Origin: Rhizobium brockwellii | Lineage (GTDB): Bacteria; Pseudomonadota; Alphaproteobacteria; Rhizobiales; Rhizobiaceae | Reading direction: 5' to 3' | Length of the DNA: 64,000 nt | Assembly (NCBI RefSeq): GCF_000769405.2 | Contig: NZ_CP053443.1 | Location: 124,001-188,000 of the forward strand | The notes under the pieces: model-generated | What the model was told of the DNA's origin: nothing | The model's database searches: none | The model's input: only the letters and a program-made list of their open reading frames with translations | In this document: positions 32,782 to 42,026 of the stretch, piece by piece | Numbering within the stretch: the first letter of the stretch is position 1 | Layout: every line of letters starts with the position of its first letter | Made by a program: the position numbers and the translations under genes

Positions 32782-34785
32782 ATGACCTCGCGCGGCTTCA
32801 CCACCATCGAGAATGAATGGATTACGCTGAAGGATGGGACGCGGCTTGCCGCGCGCATCTGGATGCCGGATGGCGCTAGGGAAGATCCCGTTCCCGCCGT
32901 CTTCGAATTCCTGCCCTATCGCAAACGGGACGGAACCTGCCTCAGGGACGAGTCGACCTACCCAGTATTCGCGGCCGCAGGCATTGCCGGCGTGCGCGTC
33001 GATATCCGCGGATCCGGAGAATCCGACGGCGTCATCGACGGCGAATATACCGAATGCGAGCTTGCCAATGCCTGCGAGCTGATCGCCTGGATTGCCGCGC
33101 AGCCATGGTCGAACGGCTCGGTCGGCATGATGGGCATCTCCTGGGGCGGCTTCAACAGCCTGCAGGTCGCAGCATTGCGCCCGCCGGCGCTGAAGGCCGT
33201 CATATCGATCGCCTCGACCGTCGACCGCTACAATGACGACATCCACTACAAGAACGGCTGCCATCTCTCCGCCCAGCTCTCATGGGCGGCAACGATGCTC
33301 GGCTACCAGTCGCGGCCGCCCGATCCTGGGCTTGTCGGCGAACGCTGGAAGCAGATGTGGCTGGAACGCCTGGCAGGCGAACCCTTCTTCATGGAAGAGT
33401 GGTTGAGCCACCAGCGGCGCGACGATTTCTGGCGTCACGGCTCGATCTCAGAGGACTTTTCGAGCGTGGAGATCCCTGCACTGGTGATTGCCGGCTGGGC
33501 GGACGGCTACCGCAATACGCCTCTGATGGCGGTCGAAGGCCTGGGCGGCAAAGCGAAGGCGCTGATTGGTCCGTGGGTTCACAAATATCCGCACTTTGCC
33601 TGGCCGAAGCCGCGCACGGATTTCCATGGCGAAGCGATCGCCTGGTGGAACAAATGGCTGCGGGGCGAGGACAATGGGATCGACAGGCTGCCGCAGGCCC
33701 GCGCCTATATTCTCGATGCCGTCCGCCCTGCCCCGCGACGTGACAGCGATCCGGGCTTCTGGGTCGCCAAGGACGTCTGGTCGCCGCCACAGATGCAGTG
33801 CTTCTATGTCGAGCAGTTCGGCAAGCTGACGGAAGGCATGCCGATCCCGCATGCGCCCGAACATCCCGTCTATCTCCGCTCTCCGCTCGACACCGGGACG
33901 GCATCCGGTGAATATTTCACGCTGAAGCCCGACGCCGAAATGGCGATCGATCAGCGCTCGGACGATGCCGGCTCGCTGGTCTTCGATACGACGCCGCTTA
34001 CTGGCGATTACGACTATCTCGGCCGGCCCGTGCTCACGCTTGCGCTGCGCTCTCGGGCGGCGGGCGGAAATCTCTGCGCCCGGCTCATCGATGTCCATCC
34101 GGATGGCACGGCAACACGTGTCGCCTTCGGCGTCGTCAATCTCACTCACCGGGACGGCAATGCAGATCCCAAGCCGCTGACCTCAGGCGAGAAGGTGTCG
34201 ATCCGGCTCGTGCTCGATGCTTGCGGTTATCGCTTCCGCAAGGGGCATCGCATCCGCCTTTCGCTCTCCACCGCATATTGGCCGATGATCCTGCCGCCGC
34301 CTGATGACGAAGGCATCGAGGTCGATATCGCGGCACTCGGCTTAGGGCTGCCGATGCTCGGCGAGCACCAGCGGATCGACATCAAGGAACCGGCCAATGC
34401 CGATCCGCTGCCGAAATATATCGAGCACGCGGCGGCCGCGACGAAGCGGCAGGTCGTCCGGAATCTCTCGGCCGCCCGGACGGACTATCACATCCACGAG
34501 GATACCGGGCTCACCGAACACCCGCAGACAGGTCTCTCCACCCGGCAATTGCGGGAGGAAGTCTGGTCGATTGCGCCCGATAATCCGCTGTCGATGACCG
34601 GGGTCTCGACCTGGACCTGCGACATGCGCCGCCCCGGCTGGTTCGCCCGCACGGTGGCGACCGCGCGGATTGCCTGCACCCGGACCGATTGGGTCATCAG
34701 CGCTGTCGTCACCGCTTTCGAGGACGACGTGCAGATCTTCGAAAAGGTCTTTGCGGAAAAGCGGATCGCGCGCGACCTCATGTGA
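32782..34785 (+). CDS. CocE/NonD-family serine hydrolase
   Basis: A 667-residue hydrolase of the cocaine esterase/Xaa-Pro dipeptidyl peptidase-like class. ATG 32782 has AAGGA 6 bases before it; GTG 32764 and ATG 32776 are in frame. The probable triad is Ser120 (GISWGG), Asp241 (GWADGYRN) and His267 (GPWVHKYPH). A jelly-roll C-terminal domain (LCARLIDVHPDGTATRVAFGVVN) is present. No signal peptide is seen, so it is cytoplasmic. Being the last gene after the carnitine genes and importer, it may cleave an ester or amide conjugate brought in by the importer, such as an acylcarnitine or a betaine ester; this is inference. It ends 3 bases from the convergent esterase gene. Confidence 0.87.
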   Translation: MTSRGFTTIENEWITLKDGTRLAARIWMPDGAREDPVPAVFEFLPYRKRDGTCLRDESTYPVFAAAGIAGVRVDIRGSGESDGVIDGEYTECELANACELIAWIAAQPWSNGSVGMMGISWGGFNSLQVAALRPPALKAVISIASTVDRYNDDIHYKNGCHLSAQLSWAATMLGYQSRPPDPGLVGERWKQMWLERLAGEPFFMEEWLSHQRRDDFWRHGSISEDFSSVEIPALVIAGWADGYRNTPLMAVEGLGGKAKALIGPWVHKYPHFAWPKPRTDFHGEAIAWWNKWLRGEDNGIDRLPQARAYILDAVRPAPRRDSDPGFWVAKDVWSPPQMQCFYVEQFGKLTEGMPIPHAPEHPVYLRSPLDTGTASGEYFTLKPDAEMAIDQRSDDAGSLVFDTTPLTGDYDYLGRPVLTLALRSRAAGGNLCARLIDVHPDGTATRVAFGVVNLTHRDGNADPKPLTSGEKVSIRLVLDACGYRFRKGHRIRLSLSTAYWPMILPPPDDEGIEVDIAALGLGLPMLGEHQRIDIKEPANADPLPKYIEHAAAATKRQVVRNLSAARTDYHIHEDTGLTEHPQTGLSTRQLREEVWSIAPDNPLSMTGVSTWTCDMRRPGWFARTVATARIACTRTDWVISAVVTAFEDDVQIFEKVFAEKRIARDLM

Positions 34786-34788
34786 TCA

Positions 34789-35700
34789 TCAGCCGATCGC
34801 CAAACGCCGAATGGCCTCGCAGACGGCACGGAAGCCGTCGCGGGCGCCATCGCTCATGTGGCGGGCGCGGAGCCACGCGTGCACCATCTGCGGCTCCTCC
34901 CGGAACCAGACTTCGACGCCCTCCGCGGTGAGCCGGGCGGCATAGTGCCGGCCGTCGTCCCGGAGCGGATCGAAATGCGCGACCGTGATGAAGGACGGCG
35001 GCAGCCCGGCAAGCGAAGCTGCCTGCAGCGGTTCGGCAATCTCGTTGCCTGCTGGCGCCTGCAAGATCTCGCGATAATAGGCGACATCCGCCGTCGTCAA
35101 TCCGGGGACCGCGGCCATTTCGACATAGGAGCCTCCAGTAAGGTCTCCGCCGAGCGCCGGATAGATCAGGACTTGGCCGACGACGCCTGACAGGCCCTCG
35201 TCGCGCGCGCGCAACGCAAGCCCCGCCGCCAGATTAGCCCCAGCGCTGTCGCCGATCAGCACGACCTTGCTGTTGGCGGAAAGCAGATGCTTCAACACGG
35301 TAAAGCCGTCATCCGTCTGCGCCGGCCAGCGATATTCAGGGGCCAGCCGGTAATCGACCGAAACGAGTTCCGCGCCGGCAAAATCGGCGATCTCGGCGCA
35401 GATGGCATGATGGCTCTCGAGCGAACCGACAACGAAGCCGCCGCCATGAAGATAGAGAAGAATGGTGCGCGTGCTGATTTTCCGCGGACGGTAACGCCGG
35501 ATCGGTATGCGCTGCAGCATCCCGTCCGCAAAGATCATCTCCGGGGGCAGCGGGCGGTCGAAACGCGCGCAAAGAGCGTCGTACCAATGTCGCTGCTGTT
35601 CGATCGATGCTTGAACGGCGTCTGGCGGATAGAAGGAATCGCAAATCGCCAGAAACTGCAGGATGCCCCTTTCGGTGGGGGCAGGTGGTTGAGCGGACAT
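34789..35700 (-). CDS. Alpha/beta hydrolase, hormone-sensitive lipase (family IV esterase)
   Basis: An esterase of 303 residues from the ATG at 35700 with AAAGGA 5 bases upstream; the longer open frame upstream is not used. It has the HGGG oxyanion motif (85-88), nucleophile GDSAG (Ser152), and later HFDPLRDDG and MVHAW carrying the acid and histidine of the triad. No signal peptide. These enzymes hydrolyse short-chain esters. It is convergent with the CocE/NonD gene and divergent from the ECF sigma gene. Substrate unknown. Confidence 0.88.
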   Translation of the reverse strand: MSAQPPAPTERGILQFLAICDSFYPPDAVQASIEQQRHWYDALCARFDRPLPPEMIFADGMLQRIPIRRYRPRKISTRTILLYLHGGGFVVGSLESHHAICAEIADFAGAELVSVDYRLAPEYRWPAQTDDGFTVLKHLLSANSKVVLIGDSAGANLAAGLALRARDEGLSGVVGQVLIYPALGGDLTGGSYVEMAAVPGLTTADVAYYREILQAPAGNEIAEPLQAASLAGLPPSFITVAHFDPLRDDGRHYAARLTAEGVEVWFREEPQMVHAWLRARHMSDGARDGFRAVCEAIRRLAIG

Positions 35701-35925
35701 GGAGGTCCTTTCGCGATTTGGGACATGACAGATCATGTCCCTGGCCGACTCTGTCCTCATCATGCGCCTCTGTGACACGGACGATCTGTCTGGCCGCGAC
35801 CCGTGAATGTCGCGCCAACTCAAAATTCCTGATAATTTTTTCGCCATCGGCCCAAGGAAAGCCATCCGAGAAGCGTCTCAATCTGGAAATAGCATCTTGC
35901 TTGGTAGCATGGGGTAGGTGCGGAA

Positions 35926-36450
35926 TTGGACGCGGAGCTCATCGAACGAGCGCAGGGCGGTGACCGGGAGGCCTTTGGGCAACTGGTCTCGCGCCATTAT
36001 GACTTCGTCCACGCGACGGCGTGGCGGTGGTCTGGCAGTTCCGCGGATGCCGACGACATCGCCCAGGAGGTTTGCGTCAAGCTCGGCGCGGCCATCCGCA
36101 GCTTTCGCGGCGCCAGCCGCTTCAGGACATGGCTCTATACTCTGACGCTCAACGCCGCCCGCGACCATAGACGCAAGCTTGCACGAGAGGAGCAGACATT
36201 CCGCGCCTACGCCGCCGAACCGCAGCAGGATAAGCCGGCCGGAAATGACGACGAGCTATCGAGCGAATTATGGGCCGCCGTGCGCGCCTTGCCGGAAAGG
36301 CAATGCGACGCGGTGCTGCTCGTTTACGGCGAAGGTCTCAGCCATTCTGCCGCAGCCGATGTCATGGGCTGCTCGGAGGCGACCGTGTCCTGGCAGGTTC
36401 ATGAGGCGCGCAAGAGGCTGAAGGCCGTGCTCGGCAAGGAAGAGGTATGA
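35926..36450 (+). CDS. ECF-family RNA polymerase sigma factor
   Basis: A sigma factor of 174 residues starting at a TTG (35926); no ATG or GTG fits in frame. Region 2 includes FGQLVSRHYDFVHATAWRW and SADADDIAQEVCVKL; region 4 includes LPERQCDAVLLVYGEGLSHSAAADVMGCSEATVSWQVHEARKRLK. The stop overlaps the ATG of the VWA-protein gene (ATGA), so the two are coupled, as sigma and anti-sigma genes often are. The weak TTG start suggests low expression. Regulon unknown. Confidence 0.9.
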   Translation: MDAELIERAQGGDREAFGQLVSRHYDFVHATAWRWSGSSADADDIAQEVCVKLGAAIRSFRGASRFRTWLYTLTLNAARDHRRKLAREEQTFRAYAAEPQQDKPAGNDDELSSELWAAVRALPERQCDAVLLVYGEGLSHSAAADVMGCSEATVSWQVHEARKRLKAVLGKEEV

Positions 36451-38594
36451 CCGTGGACAAGGAACTCGAAAAGCTCTCCCGTCTCCCGCCCCCGGCACCC
36501 GATCCGGAGGCGCGCTCGCGTGCGCTTGCTGCTGCGATGCAGGCTTTCGACACCGCGGAAAATAATGCGACGGTGCCCCAAGGAAATACGAAAGGCTGGC
36601 GTCAAAGCTCCATCATCAACTGGATATGGAGCCCTGTCATGAACAAGAAATTCCTCGCCGGTTCAGCCCTTGCGACGCTGCTGGTCATTCCGGCCGCCGG
36701 TTATCTCGCGATCGAGCTGACCCGCAACGGATCGCCGATCGTCGACCAGACGGAGATTGCCGGTAACCTTTCGAAGAATAACGCGCCGAAACCGATCGAC
36801 GAAGCGGCGCGCCAGTCTGCGAAACCCATTACGGTTGTGCCTCAGCTTCGGCCGGCAACCCCCGAAACGAGCGGACTTGCCGAACAACCCGCTGCTGACA
36901 GCGCGCAAGTTTTGCGGGACAAGGAGCGGCAAGCCGCCGCGAAATCGGCTGCGTCGCAGCTTCCTGATTTCAGCGCCGACGAGATATCCACTCTCCTGAA
37001 TAAATCGGAAGGTTCTGCCGCCGCACTCGGAGGGGCCAAACGCTCCGTGCCTGCCACACCAGGCATCGTCCCCCAACGGCAATTGGCCGAACCGATGGCC
37101 GCCATTGCCCCCTCGCCTGCGCCGCCTGCGGAGGGGCGTGTCCAGATTCAGCTCGATCCCAATCGCGAGCGCTTTGCCAATGCGGCGGCAAATCCGATCA
37201 AGAGCGTCGCGACAGATCCGGTCTCGACCTTCTCCGCCGATGTCGACAGCGCGTCCTATGCCTTCGTCCGCCGGTCGTTGACAGGCGGGGCGATGCCCGA
37301 TCCGCAATCGGTCCGCGTCGAGGAGATGATCAATTATTTCCCCTATGACTGGCCGGGTCCCGATAATGCCGATCAGCCTTTCAAGGCGACCGTGACGGTG
37401 ATGCCGACGCCGTGGAACCACGACACGGAATTGATGCATGTGGCGATCAAGGGCTATGACATCGCGCCGGTGACCACGCCGCATGCCAATCTTGTCTTCC
37501 TGATCGACGTGTCGGGCTCGATGGACGAGCCGGACAAGCTGCCGCTGCTGAAGAGCGCCTTCCGGCTGCTGGTCAACAGGCTGAAACCCGACGATACCGT
37601 CTCGATCGTCACCTATGCCGGCAATGCCGGCACGGTGCTCCAGCCGACACGCGTGGCGGAGAAATCGAAGATCCTCTCGGCAATCGACGGACTGGAGCCC
37701 GGCGGCTCGACCGGTGGCGCCGAAGGCATCGAGGCGGCCTACAATCTTGCCAAGCAGGGCTTCGTCAAGGACGGCGTCAACCGGGTGATGCTGGCGACGG
37801 ATGGCGATTTCAATGTCGGCCCGTCGAGCGACGAGGATTTGAAGCGCATCATCGAAGAGAGGCGCAAGGACGGCATCTTCCTCACCGTTCTCGGTTTCGG
37901 GCGGGGCAATCTCAACGATTCCCTGATGCAGACGCTCGCCCAGAACGGCAATGGCAGTGCTGCCTATATCGACACCTTGGCGGAAGCGCAAAAGACGCTG
38001 GTCGAAGAGGCCGAATCGACGCTGTTTCCGATCGCCAGCGACGTCAAGTTCCAGGTCGAGTTCAACCCGGAACGGATCGCCGAATACCGGCTGATCGGCT
38101 ACGAGACGCGGGCGCTGAAGCGTGAGGACTTCAACAATGACCGTGTCGACGCCGGCGATATCGGCTCCGGCCACAGTGTCACGGCGATTTACGAGATTAC
38201 GCCGAAGGGAAGCCCCGCGGTGATGAATGACGATCTGCGGTATGGCGCAGCCGATAAGGCGTCGGCCGAGGTCTCCGACAGCGCCCATCAAGGCGAGCTT
38301 GCCTTCGTCAAGATGCGCTACAAAAAGCCGGGAGAGGACAAGAGCGCTCTCATCACCACGCCTGTCGATGACGGCAACGCGGTCGCCACCGTCGATGCCG
38401 CGCCGCAGGATGTCCGCTTCTCGGTGGCCGTCGCAGCCTTCGGCCAGAAACTCAGCCATGTCGCGGCCGTCGACACCTATTCCTATCAGGCAATCGCCGA
38501 TCTCGCCGCGGCATCGCGAGGGGTGGATAGCTTCGGTTACAGGTCGGATTTCCTCGGTCTCGTTCGGCTGGCGGCCGGCCTCAGTCAACGGTGA
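36447..38594 (+). CDS. Membrane-anchored von Willebrand factor A protein (YfbK-like), possible anti-sigma role
   Basis: This VWA protein has 715 residues. The first 65 are cytoplasmic and charged (DKELEKLSRLPPPAPDPEARSRALAAAM), then one membrane helix (about 70-89), a long low-complexity periplasmic linker, a YfbK-type N-terminal domain, a VWA domain with an intact MIDAS motif DVSGSMD (354-360), and a DUF3520-like C-terminus (KMRYKKPGEDKSALITTPV). It is coupled to the ECF sigma gene. The cytoplasmic head plus membrane helix resembles an anti-sigma factor, and the VWA part would sense a periplasmic partner. That role is inferred. Confidence 0.87.
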   Translation: MTVDKELEKLSRLPPPAPDPEARSRALAAAMQAFDTAENNATVPQGNTKGWRQSSIINWIWSPVMNKKFLAGSALATLLVIPAAGYLAIELTRNGSPIVDQTEIAGNLSKNNAPKPIDEAARQSAKPITVVPQLRPATPETSGLAEQPAADSAQVLRDKERQAAAKSAASQLPDFSADEISTLLNKSEGSAAALGGAKRSVPATPGIVPQRQLAEPMAAIAPSPAPPAEGRVQIQLDPNRERFANAAANPIKSVATDPVSTFSADVDSASYAFVRRSLTGGAMPDPQSVRVEEMINYFPYDWPGPDNADQPFKATVTVMPTPWNHDTELMHVAIKGYDIAPVTTPHANLVFLIDVSGSMDEPDKLPLLKSAFRLLVNRLKPDDTVSIVTYAGNAGTVLQPTRVAEKSKILSAIDGLEPGGSTGGAEGIEAAYNLAKQGFVKDGVNRVMLATDGDFNVGPSSDEDLKRIIEERRKDGIFLTVLGFGRGNLNDSLMQTLAQNGNGSAAYIDTLAEAQKTLVEEAESTLFPIASDVKFQVEFNPERIAEYRLIGYETRALKREDFNNDRVDAGDIGSGHSVTAIYEITPKGSPAVMNDDLRYGAADKASAEVSDSAHQGELAFVKMRYKKPGEDKSALITTPVDDGNAVATVDAAPQDVRFSVAVAAFGQKLSHVAAVDTYSYQAIADLAAASRGVDSFGYRSDFLGLVRLAAGLSQR

Positions 38595-38625
38595 GGCAAG
38601 AGGCACAAAACTGTACCAAACGAGA

Positions 38626-38646
38626 GGCCGTCCCAAAGGGGCGGCC
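38626..38646. terminator. Hairpin between convergent VWA and SMP-30 genes
   Basis: GGCCGTCCC (38626-38634) pairs with GGGGCGGCC (38638-38646) with one G-T pair and the loop AAA. It lies in the 64-base gap between two convergent genes and could end both transcripts. On the minus strand a moderately T-rich stretch follows. Confidence 0.55.
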
Positions 38647-38658
38647 CCTGCTTAGTGA

Positions 38659-39585
38659 TCATCCCAGTCTCGACCCGTTGGCTGTGAGATAAACAGCGTA
38701 GAGAGACGTGCTCGCGGTGATGAAGAGACGGTTCAATTTCTCTCCGCCGAAAGTGACGTTGGAGACAAGCTCGGGAATATGGATCTTGCCGATCAACGTT
38801 CCATCCGGATCGTAAGCGTGCACACCATCGCCGGCGCTCGTCCATATCCTGCCCTTCCGATCGACGCGAAAACCATCGAACAGGCCTGAGGTGCATTCTG
38901 CGAAAACGCCGAGATCGCTCAGCCTTCCCTCATTCGAGACTGCGAGCTTTCTGATATGACGCGGACCGCCGGGCAGGTGCGTTGCGCCGGTGTCGGCAAT
39001 GTAGAGCAACGTCTCATCCGGGGAAAAGGCCAGTCCGTTCGGCTTGACGAAGTCGGAGGTCACCTGATCGGTCGTGCCTTTTGCCGGATCATGCCGGTAG
39101 ACGTGGCATCCGCCGATTTCCGCCTCGCCATAGTCGCCCTCGTAGTCGTGGAGGATGCCGTAGCTCGGGTCGGTGAACCAGATGGTCCCGTCGGACTTGA
39201 CGGTGACGTCGTTTGGCGAATTGAGCCGTTTGCCTGCAATTCGATCGGCCAGAACGGTGATCCTGCCGTCGAAATCCGTGCGCGTGACACGGCGCGTCAG
39301 ATGCTCGCAGGTGATCAGCCGGCCCTGATTGTCGACGGTGTTGCCATTCGAGTTGTTGCTGGGCGAGCGGAATACTGACGTCTGACCGCTGGTATCGTCG
39401 TAGCGCATCATCCGGTTGTTGGGGATATCCGAGAAAACGAGATACCGCCCGGCCGCAAACCAGGCCGGTCCCTCCAACCAGCGTCCGCCGGTCCAAAGCC
39501 GCTCGACGCGGGCGTGACCGACGAAGCAGCTTTCGAAACGCGGGTCGAGAACCTCAAACCCCGTACCGTCAATTTGCCCGAACAT
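38659..39585 (-). CDS. SMP-30/gluconolactonase/LRE-family lactonase
   Basis: A six-bladed beta-propeller protein of 308 residues starting at an ATG with GGAGG upstream. It shows the metal-site pattern of gluconolactonases: EGPAWFAAGRYLVFSDIPNNRMMRYD, RLNSPNDVTVKSDGTIWFTDPSYG and KPNGLAFSPDETLLYIADTG. It should hydrolyse a sugar lactone to the aldonic acid. It is divergent from the GntR-like LacI regulator with operator-like sites between, so it most likely belongs to the same gluconate/idonate regulon and makes gluconate from the lactone. Confidence 0.88.
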   Translation of the reverse strand: MFGQIDGTGFEVLDPRFESCFVGHARVERLWTGGRWLEGPAWFAAGRYLVFSDIPNNRMMRYDDTSGQTSVFRSPSNNSNGNTVDNQGRLITCEHLTRRVTRTDFDGRITVLADRIAGKRLNSPNDVTVKSDGTIWFTDPSYGILHDYEGDYGEAEIGGCHVYRHDPAKGTTDQVTSDFVKPNGLAFSPDETLLYIADTGATHLPGGPRHIRKLAVSNEGRLSDLGVFAECTSGLFDGFRVDRKGRIWTSAGDGVHAYDPDGTLIGKIHIPELVSNVTFGGEKLNRLFITASTSLYAVYLTANGSRLG

Positions 39586-39608
39586 GATGCTCCTCCATTT
39601 CCTTAAAT

Positions 39609-39622
39609 TGTTATCGATATCA
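39609..39622. promoter_or_regulatory. Imperfect GntR-type operator upstream of SMP-30 gene
   Basis: TGTTATCGATATCA differs at one position (T for A at base 12) from the core TGTTATCGATAACA found perfectly at 43001 and 45378. It lies 24 bases upstream of the SMP-30 start codon, where a repressor would block transcription. Confidence 0.65.
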
Positions 39623-39744
39623 TCTTGCCGTGTTCTGATGGCTTCGTACAGATAGCGATCTGCCGAGCTTTGCGAAAATGCCTCTGGAATCTTGGTTTTT
39701 GGACGGTGGAATGGTGAATTCCTGCAATAATATCGATTGTGCGA

Positions 39745-39758
39745 TGATAGCGATAACT
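39745..39758. promoter_or_regulatory. Degenerate GntR-type operator upstream of the LacI-type regulator gene
   Basis: TGATAGCGATAACT matches 11 of 14 positions of TGTTATCGATAACA. It lies 43 bases before the GTG of the LacI-type regulator, a suitable place for autoregulation. The mismatches are at positions 3, 6 and 14. Confidence 0.45.
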
Positions 39759-39801
39759 TTATCGTGTCTTGAATTCGGAAGCTTTGTGAAAGCGGAGATC
39801 A

Positions 39802-40878
39802 GTGAAAAACGAGGATGAGCCGAAAGACAAGCGTCTCAAGCCGGGAGAAGCTCAAAAGCTGACGATGGCGGAGGTCGCCAAATATGTCGGTGTGTCTGCC
39901 ATGACCGTGTCGCGTGCCTTTCGTCAGGATGCGAGCGTTTCCGAGGAGACCCGGAAGCGCATCATGGAGGCCGTCGACGCACTCGGCTATGTGCTCGACC
40001 TGTCTGCCGGCAGTCTTTCGTCGCGGCGGAGCGGCTTCATCGCCGCCCTGGTGCCCTCGATCAACAATTCGAATTTTTCTGACACCGCCCGCGGCATGAC
40101 CGATGCGCTGCAGAATACCGGCCTTCAGCTCCTTCTCGGCTATACCGACTATTCGGCGGAGAAGGAAGAAGAGTTGATCGAGGCGATGCTGCGCCGCCGT
40201 CCTGAAGGCATCATCCTGACCGGAGGTTCGCACACGGCGCGCGCGCGGCGCATGCTGGCAAAAGCCGGCATTCCCGTTGTCGAGACCTGGGAGCTTCCGG
40301 AAAATCCGATCAATCAGGTCGTCGGCTTTTCCAACAGCGAGGCGATGGCCCTGCTGGTGCGGACGCTTGCCAGTCAGGGATATCGGAAGTTCGGCTATAT
40401 CGGCGGAACGACGGCGCGCGATACGCGCGGCAGCCAGCGGCGCAGCGGTTTCCAGAAGACTGTCGAAGAACTCGGCCTCGGACCGGGACGGATGATTTCC
40501 TTCGGCGTGCCGCCCATCACCATGGAACAGGGTGGCCAGGCGATCGTCAGCCTGCTGGAGCGCTGGCCGGACACGGAGGTGGTTCTCTGCGTCTCCGACC
40601 TTTCCGCCTTCGGCGCCATCATGGAATGCACGCGCCGGGGAATGAAGGTTCCAAAAGATATCGCCATTGCCGGTTTCGGCGATTACGAGATCTCATCCAT
40701 CTGTCATCCGCGCATCACGACCATCAATGTGGACTGTTATGGCATCGGCCGCCAGGCGGCCGCCCGCCTGATGGATGCCCTCCATACCGGCGAGGCGACC
40801 GGCGATGAGATCACATTGACGGGCTACAAGGTTGTCTTGCGCGAAAGCACGGACCGGAACGGCGCGCCGACCGTTTGA
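39802..40878 (+). CDS. gntR: LacI-family regulator of gluconate utilisation
   Basis: This LacI-type regulator has 358 residues from a GTG at 39802 with GCGGAG upstream. A 20-residue charged leader precedes the LacI helix-turn-helix (LTMAEVAKYVGVSAMTVSRAFRQDASVSEETRKRI) and a periplasmic-binding-like effector domain. The operators near its own promoter and in two neighbouring operons match the E. coli GntR pattern ATGTTA-N4-TAACAT. With gluconokinase and idonate genes nearby, it is best called a gluconate-type repressor. The symbol is by function, not by close orthology. Confidence 0.82.
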   Translation: MKNEDEPKDKRLKPGEAQKLTMAEVAKYVGVSAMTVSRAFRQDASVSEETRKRIMEAVDALGYVLDLSAGSLSSRRSGFIAALVPSINNSNFSDTARGMTDALQNTGLQLLLGYTDYSAEKEEELIEAMLRRRPEGIILTGGSHTARARRMLAKAGIPVVETWELPENPINQVVGFSNSEAMALLVRTLASQGYRKFGYIGGTTARDTRGSQRRSGFQKTVEELGLGPGRMISFGVPPITMEQGGQAIVSLLERWPDTEVVLCVSDLSAFGAIMECTRRGMKVPKDIAIAGFGDYEISSICHPRITTINVDCYGIGRQAAARLMDALHTGEATGDEITLTGYKVVLRESTDRNGAPTV

Positions 40879-40883
40879 GACTA

Positions 40884-40980
40884 AAGCGCCGCGCGTCTTT
40901 TCGGATGCGCGGCGCTGTAACGTTTTGAATAGCTGGATAATTTTATCCTCAAATCGATTCCGATTTAAGGAATTATACGG
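40884..40980 (-). repeat. Bipartite rhizobial intergenic palindromic repeat, copy 2 (opposite orientation to copy 1)
   Basis: GCGCCGCGCGTC (40886-40897) pairs with GATGCGCGGCGC (40904-40915) around TTTTCG, with one G-T pair. The second stem is CCTCAAATCG (40947-40956) with CGATTTAAGG (40961-40970) around ATTC, plus looser AT-rich flanks. The reverse complement follows copy 1 at 7667-7766 element by element. It fills the gap between the convergent regulator and idnD genes and may also terminate them. Confidence 0.8.
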
Positions 40981-40984
40981 CCGG

Positions 40985-42016
40985 TCAAAAGGCGATCTGG
41001 ACTTTCATGGACTTGCTGCGATCGCCCGCCAGCTCGAAGGCGGCGACGGCCTCTTCGATCCCAAAGACACCTGTCAGCAGCGGCTTCAGATCGACGCGAC
41101 GCGCGTTGATCAGTTCGACGGCCAGCGCAAATTCCTCGTGAAAACGGAATGTGCCGCGCATCTCGATTTCCTTCGCAACGATCATGTTCTGCGGAATGGA
41201 AACATCGCCGCCAAGGCCGAGCTGCACGAGAACAGCGCGGGGCTTAAGCGTCTCCAAGCCGGCGCGCACCGCCCGCTCATTTCCCGACGCTTCGAACATG
41301 ACATCGAAATATCCCTTTTCGGCACTGTAGGCCGCGAGGTCGGAAGCATGTGTGGCAACATTGATCGTTCGGTCGGCGCCGCTGGTGCGGGCAATCGCCA
41401 GAACGCTGTCGGTCACGTCGGTCGCGACGATCTCACGGGCGCCGAGGACGCGCGCCGCGACGATCGCCAACATCCCAATGGGGCCGCAACCGGTGACCAG
41501 CACCCGTTTGCCCAGCAGCGACCCGGCGCGGTTTGCCGCATGCAGCGTCACCGCAAAGGGTTCGGCAAAGGCGGCCTCGTGAATGGAAATGCCGTCCGCG
41601 ACCTTGTGGCACTGCCAACGCTCCGCCACCAGCCGCTGGCGAAAGCCGCCCTGAATATGCGGCATCGGCATGGCACTGCCGTAAAACCGCATGTTGAGGC
41701 AGTGGTTTTGCTGTCCCTTCAGGCAATATTGGCAATGGTTGCACGGACGGCTCGGAGAAACCGCGACACGGTCTCCGACGGCGAGGTCGGCGACGCCGGA
41801 GCCCAGCGCCTTGACCGTCCCGGCGATCTCATGGCCGAGGATCATCGGTTCGCGCAGGCGAACCGTACCAAACCCACCATGGTTGTAATAATGCAGGTCG
41901 GAACCGCAGATGCCGCCGGCTTCGATGGCAATCTCCACCTGCCCGGCGCCGGCAACCTCCGGCTCGCGCTCTTCGATCCTCAGATCCTTTGCGGCATGAA
42001 TGACGATGGCTTTCAT
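40985..42016 (-). CDS. idnD: L-idonate 5-dehydrogenase (zinc alcohol dehydrogenase family)
   Basis: A medium-chain zinc dehydrogenase of 343 residues, start MKAIVIHAAKDLRIEER at 42016. The catalytic zinc motif is GGICGSDLHYYNHGGFGTV with GHE downstream; structural zinc cysteines are in RPCNHCQYCLKGQQNHC. The Rossmann motif is GCGPIGMLAI. The SDLHYYNHGGFG segment is characteristic of L-idonate 5-dehydrogenases, which interconvert L-idonate and 5-ketogluconate. It lies 10 bases after the 2-hydroxyacid dehydrogenase gene in a two-gene operon controlled by the operator at 43001. Confidence 0.85.
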   Translation of the reverse strand: MKAIVIHAAKDLRIEEREPEVAGAGQVEIAIEAGGICGSDLHYYNHGGFGTVRLREPMILGHEIAGTVKALGSGVADLAVGDRVAVSPSRPCNHCQYCLKGQQNHCLNMRFYGSAMPMPHIQGGFRQRLVAERWQCHKVADGISIHEAAFAEPFAVTLHAANRAGSLLGKRVLVTGCGPIGMLAIVAARVLGAREIVATDVTDSVLAIARTSGADRTINVATHASDLAAYSAEKGYFDVMFEASGNERAVRAGLETLKPRAVLVQLGLGGDVSIPQNMIVAKEIEMRGTFRFHEEFALAVELINARRVDLKPLLTGVFGIEEAVAAFELAGDRSKSMKVQIAF

Positions 42017-42026
42017 ATCGGGACCC

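Noticed and set aside
36663..38636. 657-codon minus-strand frame
   Set aside because: Antisense to the VWA gene, whose MIDAS motif and domains are clear; the antisense product has no recognisable domain.
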